From Arthrobacter ramosus (GTDB lineage: Bacteria > Actinomycetota > Actinomycetes > Actinomycetales > Micrococcaceae): a stretch of 64,000 bases of DNA. Shown piece after piece: positions 28,105 to 37,351 of the stretch. The notes beneath the pieces were generated by a model. That model made no database searches, was not told where the DNA came from, and was given only the letters and a program-made list of their open reading frames with translations. The stretch covers positions 5,022,001 through 5,086,000 of the forward strand of contig NZ_BAAAWN010000001.1 in NCBI RefSeq assembly GCF_039535095.1, written 5' to 3'. The translations under genes and the position numbers were made by a program. Position 1 is the first letter of the stretch. Every line of letters starts with the position of its first letter.

Positions 28105-28854
28105 ATGGCTCCCGAGCTAGCAGGAAAAACCGCCCTCATCACTGGATCAACGAGCGGCATCGGCCGCGCGACAGCAGACGCTCTCGTCGCACTCGGCGCG
28201 CACGTCATCATCTCCGGCCGCGACACCGACCGGGGCAACACGGCCGTGCAGGAGATCCGGTCCACCGGCGGAAACGCTGACTTCCTCGCCGCAGACCTCG
28301 GCAACCCCGCAAGCGTCCGCGAACTCGCGAACACAGCACACACGATCAGCGGCGGACACATCGACATCCTGATCAACAACGCCGGAATCTACCCCTTCGG
28401 ACCCACCGCCGACTTCACCGACGATCAATTCGACGCCGTGTACGACGTCAACGTCAAGGCTCCGTTCATCCTCTCCGGCGTTCTCGCGCCAAAAATGGCA
28501 GAACGCGGCCACGGCGCAATCGTCAACATCTCGACGGGCCTCGCCACACGAGGCCTGAGGGGCGCCGCGCTCTACGGGTCCAGCAAGGCAGCCGTGGAAC
28601 TCCTCACCAAAGCCTGGGCCGCGGAATTCGGCCCCGCCGGAGTCCGCGTCAACGCGGTCAGCCCGGGTGCGATCGCAACAGAAGGAACCGCACCCCTCGG
28701 CACGAACCTCAATGACATGATCGCGGGCGCACCGGCCGAACGCCTCGGACGGCCCGACGAGATCGCATCCGGAGTCGCGTTCCTCGTCTCCGACGCCGCC
28801 CGCTACATCCACGGCGTCATTCTCCCCGTCGACGGCGGCGACGGCGCGGTCTAA
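28105..28854 (+). CDS. Short-chain dehydrogenase/reductase
   Basis: 249-residue classical SDR. It has the cofactor motif TGSTSGIG (residues ~14-21), NNAG (~90), a catalytic Ser in VNISTGLA, and Tyr/Lys in YGSSKAA (~157-161). The end VDGGDGAV is also typical. Arg residues after the glycine motif suggest NADP(H). The ATG follows GAAAGG. It lies 77 bp after the MFS gene, same strand. Confidence 0.92.
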   Translation: MAPELAGKTALITGSTSGIGRATADALVALGAHVIISGRDTDRGNTAVQEIRSTGGNADFLAADLGNPASVRELANTAHTISGGHIDILINNAGIYPFGPTADFTDDQFDAVYDVNVKAPFILSGVLAPKMAERGHGAIVNISTGLATRGLRGAALYGSSKAAVELLTKAWAAEFGPAGVRVNAVSPGAIATEGTAPLGTNLNDMIAGAPAERLGRPDEIASGVAFLVSDAARYIHGVILPVDGGDGAV

Positions 28855-28937
28855 ACAACCCGCGGCGGCGGCCCAGGCATGCGTCGGGGCCGCCGCCGAC
28901 ACCCGACCATCTCCCGCTCAACCCGAAAGGCACCGAA

Positions 28938-29066
28938 ATGAACACGATGCCGTCCGAACAAAGCGCCCTCATCACGGGCTCGACCGGCGGCATCGTGCGA
29001 GCAATCGCCGAACTCCTCGCCTGAGGCGCGATCGTTCCCGTCGACGGCGGCCTCCGCAACAGCTAG
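28938..29066 (+). pseudogene. Internally deleted second SDR gene
   Basis: Begins as an SDR (MNTMPSEQSALITGSTGGIV RAIAELLA) and ends as one (GAIVPVDGG LRNS), with everything between, about 200 codons, absent. An in-frame TGA at 29022 separates the two ends. This is a deletion relic of a paralogue of the preceding SDR gene. Confidence 0.75.
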
Positions 29067-29106
29067 GCCCCCTCCAATCCGCTATCACGCAAACAAAGGA
29101 CACACC

Positions 29107-29565
29107 ATGACAGCCACACTCACAGCCGAGGATCGCCTCGACATCGCGGACCTTCTCTACCGTATCGGCGCCGGCCTGGACAATGCCGACTCCGACCTGC
29201 TGTCGAGCGCATTCGCCAAGGACGCGACGTTCGACTTCGGGCCCGCGGCCCGGTTCTCCGGAATCGACTTCCCGGTGCTCGAGGGACGCGAGCAGATCGT
29301 TGGCGGCCTGATCGGCGCGCTGGGGGCCCTCGACACCTTCCACCAGGTCTCCAACCCGCGAATCACCGTCACGGATGGTGAAGTCGTGCTCACCACCTTG
29401 ATCGAGGCTGCTCATTTTCCGGCCGGCGACCACAGCCGCCACTTCCTCATGAAGAACCGACACACGTCGAGGGTCGCGCGCGTCGACGGCGTCTGGCTCG
29501 TCACGAGCAACGTCGCCGACGCTGCCTGGGTTGATGGAGACGTGAACGTTCTCCTGGGCCGCTAG
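29107..29565 (+). CDS. SnoaL-like (NTF2-fold) protein
   Basis: 152 residues. The cone-shaped NTF2/SnoaL fold is suggested by LTAEDRLDIADLLYRIGAGL, FAKDATFDFGPA, ALDTFHQVSNPRI and the C-terminal RVDGVWLVTS. Such proteins act as small hydrolases, isomerases or cyclases on aromatic or polyketide-like substrates. Last gene of the set starting at the MFS gene. Confidence 0.82.
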   Translation: MTATLTAEDRLDIADLLYRIGAGLDNADSDLLSSAFAKDATFDFGPAARFSGIDFPVLEGREQIVGGLIGALGALDTFHQVSNPRITVTDGEVVLTTLIEAAHFPAGDHSRHFLMKNRHTSRVARVDGVWLVTSNVADAAWVDGDVNVLLGR

Positions 29566-30000
29566 CCACCTGGCCTATCTCGTCGGCACCGGATTCCCCG
29601 GGCCCGTCCCCGGTTTTCTCTTCACTCCGGTCTTTTCTTCGCGGGCCAACCGGCTCGAACGAATGTCGGGAGGGCCGCTGCACCACGGCGAACCCAACGC
29701 TGCTGGTCACCAGCGGCGTCCCGCCGTTCACCGCCACCAACAAACGCGGCCCCCGGAGTGCCGCGCGCTACCTCAACGTCAGAGACAGCATTCATGCTGG
29801 ACTTCAGACCCGATCAGCTCCCACACCAGTGCCCTAAGGAAGCTGGCCGGTGGCACTACCGACCCGGACCCGCATTGTCGTCAGGGACGAAACAACCAGT
29901 TCAGCTAAGCTGAATCCATAGATTTCCTTTTGCAGAGGGAAAACCCCAGGGGCCGGCACATGCCGGCCCCTGGTTGCTTAACCACCAACCAGCCCCCCGG
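29566..30000. other. Gene-free stretch with a strong hairpin
   Basis: No credible gene on either strand; short open frames are proline/arginine-rich, as expected by chance at high GC. The only clear element is the hairpin at 29945-29972. Confidence 0.55.
29945..29972. terminator. Hairpin, probable bidirectional terminator
   Basis: A 12-13-bp perfect stem (CCAGGGGCCGGCA paired with TGCCGGCCCCTGG) and a 2-4-base loop. It lies between the ends of the plus-strand SnoaL gene set and the minus-strand surface locus. There is no U-tract, as is common in actinobacteria. Confidence 0.6.
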
Positions 30001-30126
30001 TCAATGCCCTGCCATCTGCCACAGCTCCAGACCCATCCTTGCCGCCGTCAACAGCAGTGCCCCAGCCGCGATCCAGACGCCGGCGATCTGCCAGGCACTG
30101 GCCCGCGGCCGCCGTCCATCCTCCAT
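30001..30126 (-). CDS. Small membrane protein
   Basis: 41 residues: a basic start (MEDGRRPRASAWQ), one transmembrane helix (IAGVWIAAGALLLTAARM) and a short tail ending LWQMAGH. A GGAAGGGGA ribosome binding site precedes the ATG. Not recognised. It is on the same strand as the surface locus but 370 bp away, so membership is uncertain. Confidence 0.5.
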   Translation of the reverse strand: MEDGRRPRASAWQIAGVWIAAGALLLTAARMGLELWQMAGH

Positions 30127-30493
30127 GCTTCCCCTTCCCTCACCCAGTGGGGAGACCATCCTAGAAGCCAGGAACGACACCCAACCGGCCCGCCGCCGCA
30201 GCCCGGATGCGTTGTGCACCCGATACCCACAACCACCGCGGCAAACCAGCCACAGACTGTGGACAACCCGGGCCCGACCATCCACAGAAAAGACCCGGCG
30301 CGCCCCCGGAACCCGGGCGCGCCGCTGCGGTCCACCCAGATCCGGAGAACTCAGGTACGGGACAGGCCTAGCGGGCCAGATGGTCCGGAAACCGGACATC
30401 GGTGGGAGCCAGCCCCGGGCGCGCTCCTGGTGGAGTCCGTTATTCCGAGCCGTCGATATTCCAGTCTCCAGCCACGGGAGCTACCCAATGGGC
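30127..30493. other. Gene-free stretch
   Basis: Nothing recognisable; presumably the upstream region of the small membrane protein and the terminator region of the GT2 operon, though no hairpin stands out. Confidence 0.45.
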
Positions 30494-30772
30494 TTAGCCG
30501 GACCCGGGTCCTTGTCTTGACCGGGTGTTGACGAAGTCCGTGGCCTCGTTCACGGCCGGGGCATCGGGGTGGATGCTCCGGGTCTCCGAACGCTGGTTCC
30601 GGGTGCGGATCCAGTCGCCCGGGTGCAGTTTCGGGAGGATTTTGGCGATGGTCAGCGCGCCGTACATCAGGGTGTTGATGGCAACGAAGGTCGCCAGGAC
30701 GGCGAACCAGTCGGAATGCAGGAGTTCCTCGGGGAACAGGATTCCGGCGGGAAGAGCAGCGGAAATAGCCAT
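30494..30772 (-). CDS. Small membrane protein paired with the GT2 synthase
   Basis: 92 residues. Two hydrophobic segments (AALPAGILF..., WFAVLATFVAINTLMYGALT) are followed by a charged cytoplasmic tail. The ATG is 2 bp after the GT2 stop, so it is co-translated with it. No family recognised. Small partners of processive polysaccharide synthases are common, which suggests a helper role; this is inference from position. Confidence 0.7.
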   Translation of the reverse strand: MAISAALPAGILFPEELLHSDWFAVLATFVAINTLMYGALTIAKILPKLHPGDWIRTRNQRSETRSIHPDAPAVNEATDFVNTRSRQGPGSG

Positions 30773-30774
30773 GA

Positions 30775-32208
30775 TCACTGCACCTTCGAAGTTTCGCCGG
30801 TCTGTGCATGGTTGAGGTGTTTCCATTTGGCTTGCCGGCCCAGGGAGATGTCGATGATTCCCCTGACATAAACAACGTTGAGAAACATATCGAAGAACAA
30901 CTCCGGAAAGAGCGTGACGGCCAGGAGGCGTGCCCGCCAGCCGCCCTTCCACGCCGTGACAACCCGCTCGATCGAGAAAACGACGCCGATTCCCAGCCAG
31001 AACGGGAACCAGACCCAGATATCGAGCGACAGCACCATCAAGAGGACCAGCAGGAGGTAGGCGCTGAGCGCAATGACCCCATAGCCGATGCCGAACTGCT
31101 GCGCCCAGTAGCGAAGTGTCTGCGGCGTGGCGCCGTAAGCCCCGAGGTTTTCCAGGGCGCCCCGCTGCCAACGGAGCCGCTGTGCCCACAAGGTGCGGAA
31201 GTTCGGCATCAACTCGGTGACGACGGTGCATTGCATGGGGGAAATCATCAGGCCACCGAGGGACTTCAGGGCAATCGTGAGTTCATTGTCCTCGGTCAGG
31301 GATGCGGTGTCATATACGTCTCCGCGAATTCCCGGGATCGATTCACCCCGGCCCCGGGCTACGGTGCGCAGTGCCCGGGGACGGAAGATCGAGGCCGTGC
31401 CGGTCAGCACAAAAACGCGGCCGCGCCGTCGTCCGATTTCACGGGAGTACCGGATGTATTCGTTGCGCTGGAACTGGCCGACAATTCCGTGTCCCTCTTC
31501 CCCGTAAAAGAGGCCCCCCACGGCCATCAGGGCCCTGTCATTGCTCAGCCGCGCAACCGCGGCCTCCAGGAACCCATCGTCAAGGCTTGTGTCGGCATCC
31601 ATCACCATCACGACGTCGTTATCGCCCTGGCCGGGGAGCAGCCACTTCAGTGCCTGGTTGAGTGCGCCGGCTTTCTTCTTCGTGTTGTTCACCGATTCGA
31701 AGACCTCGACCCCGGCCTCGCGGGCAAGGGCGGCAGTTGCGTCCGTGCAGTTGTCGGCAACCACAATCACGCGTTCCGGGCGATGCGATTGAGACATCAG
31801 GGAGGCAATGGTGGCCGGCAACGAAGCTTCTTCGTTGTGTGCGGGGATCAGCACGGTCACCGTGACCGGGCCGGCGTACACGCCGCGGGTTTCCGCCATG
31901 ACGATCTTCGGGGCAAGCGGTGTCCGGGGATTCGCGGAGCGGCGTGATCTGTTCGCGATGCGCCGCTCCAGCAACGCCACCCCGGCCGAGAGCAGAAGTG
32001 CAAAGGCGATGGCCGCGAGAATCACGCGGGGTTGCGGCGCCTCCGAGTCGTAGAGAATCCTCCAGACGCCCAGGACGATGCCCTCGGCCCGCGACTCGGC
32101 CGCTGAATTTCCCGTCGCGGATATGGCGAACCACAAAAGGGCCGCCGCACCGCCGACCGTGACGGCGATGACGATGCCGACCATGCGTTGAAAGAGACCT
32201 TGACCCAT
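30775..32208 (-). CDS. Processive GT2-family glycosyltransferase
   Basis: 477-residue membrane polysaccharide synthase. N-terminal helices (residues ~5-90) precede a GT-A domain with VTVLIPAHNEEASLPATI (~115), the DAD motif (VMVMDADTSL, ~205), the acceptor acid in TEDNELTIA (~310) and the QRLRWQRG box (~360) that marks processive enzymes of the chitin/poly-GlcNAc/hyaluronan type. C-terminal helices follow. The product is probably an exported beta-linked polymer; the sugar cannot be told. It lies in the same strand run as SipW/TasA-like genes and a diguanylate cyclase. Confidence 0.88.
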   Translation of the reverse strand: MGQGLFQRMVGIVIAVTVGGAAALLWFAISATGNSAAESRAEGIVLGVWRILYDSEAPQPRVILAAIAFALLLSAGVALLERRIANRSRRSANPRTPLAPKIVMAETRGVYAGPVTVTVLIPAHNEEASLPATIASLMSQSHRPERVIVVADNCTDATAALAREAGVEVFESVNNTKKKAGALNQALKWLLPGQGDNDVVMVMDADTSLDDGFLEAAVARLSNDRALMAVGGLFYGEEGHGIVGQFQRNEYIRYSREIGRRRGRVFVLTGTASIFRPRALRTVARGRGESIPGIRGDVYDTASLTEDNELTIALKSLGGLMISPMQCTVVTELMPNFRTLWAQRLRWQRGALENLGAYGATPQTLRYWAQQFGIGYGVIALSAYLLLVLLMVLSLDIWVWFPFWLGIGVVFSIERVVTAWKGGWRARLLAVTLFPELFFDMFLNVVYVRGIIDISLGRQAKWKHLNHAQTGETSKVQ

Positions 32209-32306
32209 GCGCGAATGCTAACAGTGCTTCTTCACCTGGAAGATTCATTAATCGCCGCCATCGGATCCGCAAGGTTGGTCAGGGCATGACCTAGAACGCC
32301 GCGGAG

Positions 32307-32741
32307 TCAGCACACGACGGTGCCCGTGAAGGGTTGACCTATCCACACATTGCCGGTTGATACCTGGTACAGCCCGTGGATCTGGTAGGTCCAGGTGCCC
32401 TGCGTTGCATTGGGTTTGGTGAACGTTCCGGCGGTCGTCTTCGTATTGCCACCGCAGGGGTTCGCCACCGTGAAATCGTAGGACGTGGCGCGTGGCACCG
32501 TTCCGTAGCTAACAACAACGATGCTGAGGCTGCGTGCCACGCAGGTGGCCATCACACTTGCGCCGGTCGGTGCAGGCAGCGACATCGTCCCGACGCTGGT
32601 TGAATCGGAGTCCATTCCAGTGAACGCAGCTTGGGCGATACCGGGAGCGAAAACCAGGATGGCAGCCGCCGCCAGGACCGCCGCGACCCGACCCAACGCA
32701 GGCGTCTTCGCGACGTCGGCGGTGCTCCGGCTTCTACGCAA
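32307..32741 (-). CDS. Secreted SipW-type substrate with an FN3-like body
   Basis: 144 residues. The signal peptide (LGRVAAVLAAAAILVF...) ends near AQA-AF. The mature start AFTGMDSDSTSVGTMSLPAP resembles SipW-dependent (TasA/CalY) exported proteins. The remainder has paired Cys residues (ATCVARSL and NPCGG; final VVC) and a pattern like a fibronectin-type fold. It lies between the signal peptidase and the GT2 gene. Confidence 0.7.
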   Translation of the reverse strand: MRRSRSTADVAKTPALGRVAAVLAAAAILVFAPGIAQAAFTGMDSDSTSVGTMSLPAPTGASVMATCVARSLSIVVVSYGTVPRATSYDFTVANPCGGNTKTTAGTFTKPNATQGTWTYQIHGLYQVSTGNVWIGQPFTGTVVC

Positions 32742-32838
32742 GGTCAGCGGCTTTCTGTCAGGCCCGGGGGTCCGATCTCATTCTCACCTTTTGATGTGGC
32801 AAAAACAGCGGGCCCGGTTGGGTTCTATCGGGACATTC

Positions 32839-33864
32839 TCAGGCGGCGCGCCGGGCGTTCGTGGCGACCAGTGCTTTTTCCAACTGTGGCAGGTGCCGCC
32901 GTATTTCTTCGCCGGCTTCAACCGCAGCGGTGTGATCGGTCATCACCAGGGCTCGTTCCAGGCGGACGCAGTGCTGTTCCATCCGGAGCGCCCCCACCAT
33001 CGAGGAGCTGGTTTTCAGGCTGAGCACTGCGTTCATGGCCAGTTCACTGTTCCCGGTGCTCAACGCATCGCTGATCCGGTCCACCCGTTGTGGCAGCATC
33101 CTGGTGTAGGTGGCCGCAAAGTTCCCGGCGGCCTCCTTGCTTCTCAGCTCCCGTGCCAGGCGCTTGAGGGGGCGGCGATCAAAGGCCGGCAGGAGGCGTT
33201 CCGCCCGGCGGTCAACCCGTAGCGCTTGGCTGGCGGCGTCGTCGTGTTCGGGCTTTTTCCGCCAGATGGAGACGAGCACCATGACCACCAGGGCGGCCGG
33301 AGCGCCATACATCAGGACCTTCAAGACGACGGGATCACGAAGTGCCCGGATTGCGTTGCCGAGGTAGGGAACCGTGAATACCTGCCGGTCCACGTGGCCT
33401 CCTGCCAGGGTTGCTGTCAAGGGGTCGGCGCCGTTGTTCGCGTCGCCCTTGGTGCGGACGGTGGCAGTGCCTTGGCTGTTCACTGCCAAGTCGATGATCC
33501 GGTGGGTCTCAACCCGCTGGTCCTCCACCGGAATGTGGTAGGTGATGATGTCCCCGACCTTCAGGTCCCGGACCGCCACGGGAACGGTGACGACCACGTC
33601 TCCCGGGTTGATCAGCGGCGACATCGAGCCGGTGAGCATGGTGCTGGTCTCGTAGCCGAAGACGCGGGGCCCGACGGCGAGGAACAGGAACGCGACAACC
33701 GCCGCGACCATCAACGTGGTCGTGATGAGCCGAACGAAGGACCGGGCTATCCTCGAGCCAGTGCCGTGCTTATCCCTGGTGCCCGGCTTTTCGGTGGCCG
33801 GCGTCGCCGTCGTCGCGTCAGCCCGGGTGACCGGTGGCGTGTCGCGGAACAGTGATGCGGTCAT
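32839..33864 (-). CDS. SipW-type signal peptidase I fused to an HPt-like domain without the His
   Basis: 341 residues from the ATG at 33864. A membrane anchor (~44-64) precedes a signal-peptidase domain of ER/SipW type, with catalytic Ser80 in MLTGSMSPLINPGD, His121 in ETHRI and Asp141 in KGDANN. A second helix follows at ~180-200. The C-terminal ~245-335 is helical and aligns with HPt domains (AVLSLKTSSSMVGALRMEQH), but the phosphorylated His is replaced by Leu281. It presumably processes the two neighbouring TasA-like proteins. The fusion is unusual; the extra domain may bind a receiver domain without phosphotransfer. Confidence 0.85.
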   Translation of the reverse strand: MTASLFRDTPPVTRADATTATPATEKPGTRDKHGTGSRIARSFVRLITTTLMVAAVVAFLFLAVGPRVFGYETSTMLTGSMSPLINPGDVVVTVPVAVRDLKVGDIITYHIPVEDQRVETHRIIDLAVNSQGTATVRTKGDANNGADPLTATLAGGHVDRQVFTVPYLGNAIRALRDPVVLKVLMYGAPAALVVMVLVSIWRKKPEHDDAASQALRVDRRAERLLPAFDRRPLKRLARELRSKEAAGNFAATYTRMLPQRVDRISDALSTGNSELAMNAVLSLKTSSSMVGALRMEQHCVRLERALVMTDHTAAVEAGEEIRRHLPQLEKALVATNARRAA

Positions 33865-33950
33865 GGCTGGGGGTTCCGTTCCTAAGGGTGGCCCTCCGCG
33901 TCGCGGTACTTTCTGCTGGATGCGACGGCGGAGGGCCGGGGTATGGCTAT

Positions 33951-34574
33951 TTACTTGCTGGTTGCGGTGCGCTGGGTGCCCGTGAAGTTGAAAGCGACGG
34001 TGCTGCTCAGGCCCTGGAAGGTGTTGTCTGCCGTTGACGGCAGCGTCAGCGTGACCCGCAGGTTGTCGGTCTGGCCTGCGTTGACCGTGCTGAGGTTGTT
34101 CAGGGCGAGGTTCGACCCGGTGACGGCGTGGGAAGCCAGTACCGAGGTGGTGGTGCCGGAGCAGGTGTAGGTGTAGGCGGGGGCGGTGCCGGCCTCGGTC
34201 CACGGGACGGAGCAGTTGTCGATAACCATCTGCAGTCCGTTGGTCGCGTCAGTGTCCAGCTTCGAGGTCGGCAGGGCCGAGGTGGTCAGGGTGATCGCCG
34301 AGAGCCCCTGGTTGCCGGTGGCGTTGCTCAGGGTGGCTGTGCGCTGCACGGTGTCGCCGGGGACCAGACCCGAAGCGGCGACGCTGAGCCGGTTCCCCGC
34401 AGTGTTGGATGCGCCGAGTGCGATGTTGACGGTGCCGGAGGCGACGGTGTTGCTGGCCGAGGTGCTGGAGGTGAAGGCACCGTAGGTTCCCAGTCCCGCC
34501 ACGCCGGCAGCAGTGCCGACCAGGGCCAGGGATGCAATGACTTTGCCGGTGGTGGTTTTCAGGTTGAGACCCAT
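33951..34574 (-). CDS. TasA/camelysin-like SipW-dependent secreted protein
   Basis: 207 residues from the ATG at 34574. The N-terminus KTTTGKVIASLALVGTAAGV then AGLGTYGAFTSSTSASNTV is the typical long signal peptide of SipW substrates, with the mature start at AF(T)S. A Thr/Ser/Asn-rich beta-domain follows, with one Cys pair (NCSVPW...YTCSG). In Bacillus such proteins form biofilm fibres. Directly upstream of the signal peptidase, 86 bp apart. Confidence 0.82.
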   Translation of the reverse strand: MGLNLKTTTGKVIASLALVGTAAGVAGLGTYGAFTSSTSASNTVASGTVNIALGASNTAGNRLSVAASGLVPGDTVQRTATLSNATGNQGLSAITLTTSALPTSKLDTDATNGLQMVIDNCSVPWTEAGTAPAYTYTCSGTTTSVLASHAVTGSNLALNNLSTVNAGQTDNLRVTLTLPSTADNTFQGLSSTVAFNFTGTQRTATSK

Positions 34575-34827
34575 GATGTTTTCCGTTTCTTGAAGCCCGT
34601 GAGACCGGGACTTTGCTGTCCGTTGATTTCTACTTTCCACGTTGAGTTTTAGGAAGCTGCAAGGACCCCGCAAGGAATTCTTCAAGTTTGGCTAAGTTTT
34701 CGATCAAGTAGTTTTCGAGTGGTCGGGGCGGCCACTCTGTACCTTCCGGGTAGTGGAAGCGAGTAGCCGGCTCATTAGCCACGGTGGACGTCGGGGATCG
34801 GCCGGCCCATGAGTCCCGCGCCCAAGG

Positions 34828-35979
34828 CTAGGTGTAGGAGGCCCCGATGATTGAGCGGTTCCGGCCGAGGCTTTTGGCTATGTACAAGGCGATGTCCGCG
34901 GCGGAGATGAGTTGCTCCAGATCCGCGGCGTCTTCCTCGATGGGGATGATGCCGTAGCTGGCCGTGGGCATCGTGAAACCGGCCGCCGCGCCCGCGGCTT
35001 CAAAGCGGTCACTGATGTCGGCGGCGATCGCCTGTGCCCTCAGGGCACTGACCCCGGGCAGGAGAAGAACGAATTCCTCTCCTCCCATCCGTCCGGCGAG
35101 GTCCCCGGAACGGACTGCTGCCCTGCACGCTCCAGCGAAGGCCTTCAAGGCTGTGTCCCCTGCCGCGTGCCCGTGGTTGTCGTTGATGGATTTGAAGTGG
35201 TCAAGGTCCGCCAGGACCAGGGCGCCGTGGTTGCCGTCCACGCGGAACCTTCGGAGCCTGTCGCCGGCCGCGTCAAGGAATCCGGCACGGTTGAGGAGCC
35301 CGGTAAGTCCGTCCTGGGTTGCGGCGGTCCTGAGGACTTTGGTCTGGTTCTCGCTGCTGAGCGCGAACATGCTGAACGAGGCGACCGCCAGGAAGGCCAT
35401 GCCCATCAGGGTTGTGGGCGCCGGGCCGACATAGGCGTTGTACCAGGATCCGCGGGGGCCGTCGCGAACGAAGGCGAGGAGGCGGCAGAAATAGAACGCG
35501 GCGACCGAAGCGGCGGCGATCGCCATGGCCATACGGAGCCTTGAGACTTCCGTGTCTCCCAACGCCAGCTCCCGGGCTGCGAGCCCGATCATCAGGCACA
35601 TCGTGACCAGGAACACCAGATCACCGGCCCAGGGATTGGTGGCCGGGCTGTCCACGGCGGCGGCCAGCGCGGAGCATGCCGGTCCTCCCGCCAGTATCCA
35701 GGCAGAAGCCGGGACTGCTCTCAGGGAGCGGGCGCTGGCCCAGATTGAGGCTGCCCCGCCCACCAGCAGAGCGTTCCCGACAGGGTTGGCCAGCCAGCGG
35801 TTGGGGGTCTCCTCGAGCAGGAAGGTGGCGGATCCGGCCAGGAACAGGGCCATTGAAACGCACCACCACGCACTGTACGGGGACCGGGTGCTTCGGAAGT
35901 CCGCGAAGTAGAACAGGACGCCCAGCGTGAATGCCACCACGGCGAACGCCACCCGGAGGCTTTCAGTGTCAAGGTTCAT
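34828..35979 (-). CDS. Membrane-bound diguanylate cyclase (GGDEF)
   Basis: 383 residues. Six or so membrane helices (1-~215) are followed by a GGDEF domain: DGLTGLLNRAGF, DLDHFKSINDNHGHAAGD, the active site RMGGEEFVLLLPG, and ALYIAKSLGRNR near the end. It makes the second messenger c-di-GMP. The I-site RxxD is not obvious. Its position in the surface locus suggests control of the GT2 synthase or of fibre secretion, which is inference. Confidence 0.9.
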   Translation of the reverse strand: MNLDTESLRVAFAVVAFTLGVLFYFADFRSTRSPYSAWWCVSMALFLAGSATFLLEETPNRWLANPVGNALLVGGAASIWASARSLRAVPASAWILAGGPACSALAAAVDSPATNPWAGDLVFLVTMCLMIGLAARELALGDTEVSRLRMAMAIAAASVAAFYFCRLLAFVRDGPRGSWYNAYVGPAPTTLMGMAFLAVASFSMFALSSENQTKVLRTAATQDGLTGLLNRAGFLDAAGDRLRRFRVDGNHGALVLADLDHFKSINDNHGHAAGDTALKAFAGACRAAVRSGDLAGRMGGEEFVLLLPGVSALRAQAIAADISDRFEAAGAAAGFTMPTASYGIIPIEEDAADLEQLISAADIALYIAKSLGRNRSIIGASYT

Positions 35980-36176
35980 TGCCAGGTACCGCCGGTCCGC
36001 CGGAATCTGTTTTCAGTTGAGTGGTCACTGTCGCACACACCGCGATGGAATCCGGGCGTGACGCACCGAAACGACGGCACCCCCGCGGTCGCTTTCGTCC
36101 GTGTGCGACGGACCGGCAGGTAGGTCCATGTCTCCGCCACGGGACTTGCGGGTCTGGAAGTCATGGCCGCGGACTC

Positions 36177-37109
36177 CTACGGGCCGAGCTTCACTGTCTC
36201 CGCACCAAGATCAGCTCCTCCCGTGGGGAGGCTGGCGAGTGAGACGAATTTGACGAACTTACCGATGATCCCCGTGCACGAGCCTCTGCAGCTTGGCGTT
36301 CCAGTGTTGTTCCAGGACTGGGACGGGAAGTTGAATCCAAGGATCTGGAACGCGGCGAAGCCCTTGATATGGAAATTTCCGCTGGCATCGATACTGTCGA
36401 AGACCGGCAGAAGGACCGTCTGGCCTTCCAGGGACGTGAACGTCGGCTTGCACAGCTGCTGGTTCGGCATGCTATCGCCGTTCTTCGACGAAACTGCCGG
36501 ATTGGCGATGGTCACCGTTGATCCGCAGACGGCAGAGGTGTCCGGCGTCAGCCAGCCGAAGCCGCCGGGAATGATCTGTCCGGACGGGCTGTCGCTGATA
36601 CATGTGGTGGATCCGTGGAGGGACAGCAGCTGCACCGTGCCGGAGAGGTCGAACTGGCATTCGGAGAAGGTCACGGGCAGTGCGGTCGTGAGTCCGGACG
36701 GGGACCCCCACTTCGCGGTGGAGGAGGCCGGGACGTCGGCACGCGGAATGCCGAAAATTCTCGCGAACAAGAGCGTTACCCCGCTGCCGTTAGCGTCTCT
36801 GGCGGCCGATGTCACTACGACAGTGCCGGGTGAAGGAAACGACGGCGCCGGCGCGTCGGCCATGCCGCTGTTGCTATTGGCTTTCGCGAGCTGCAGGGCG
36901 GTCCCGGAGGCTGCCGACACACACAGTGCGGTGCCCCGTTTGGCGCAGTCCTGGGCGATAGCCAATGCCGCCGCATCCGCACCGTTCTGTATCTGGGCCT
37001 TCTGGGCATAAAGCATGCCTTCGTCGACGGCGATCGCCGCGAACCCGAGCAGCACGACCATGAGCAGCGCCACCATAACCGCGACCGCGCCACGTTCCTT
37101 CTCTCTCAT
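36177..37109 (-). CDS. TadG/TadE-like surface protein
   Basis: About 310 residues. An N-terminal single anchor (EKERGAVAVMVALLMVVLLG FAAIAVDEGMLYAQKAQIQN) is the hallmark of putative Flp-pilus TadE/G-like proteins, followed by a large extracellular part with several Cys pairs. No tad ATPase or flp pilin gene is nearby, so this is an isolated member. Either of two adjacent ATG codons could be the start. Confidence 0.82.
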   Translation of the reverse strand: MREKERGAVAVMVALLMVVLLGFAAIAVDEGMLYAQKAQIQNGADAAALAIAQDCAKRGTALCVSAASGTALQLAKANSNSGMADAPAPSFPSPGTVVVTSAARDANGSGVTLLFARIFGIPRADVPASSTAKWGSPSGLTTALPVTFSECQFDLSGTVQLLSLHGSTTCISDSPSGQIIPGGFGWLTPDTSAVCGSTVTIANPAVSSKNGDSMPNQQLCKPTFTSLEGQTVLLPVFDSIDASGNFHIKGFAAFQILGFNFPSQSWNNTGTPSCRGSCTGIIGKFVKFVSLASLPTGGADLGAETVKLGP

Positions 37110-37351
37110 CAACAGAAAGCCCCCAATGAACGTGCGCAGGAACGGTGCCCGGAACCATCATGCCCCGCCCGCAGCCGCCGCGCGGCTGGATCCGACCAAG
37201 ATGAGAAAGTACTAGGCAAGTCCTTGGCAAGCCTTGCGCAAATCCTGCGTTTTAGTCACCTGCACCAACCACCCCGGACTCCGGTGAGGGTTCCGGTCGC
37301 GGTGGCGGACGCCGAGTTCGCTTCGGACGGTTGTCGGAACATACTGAATGA

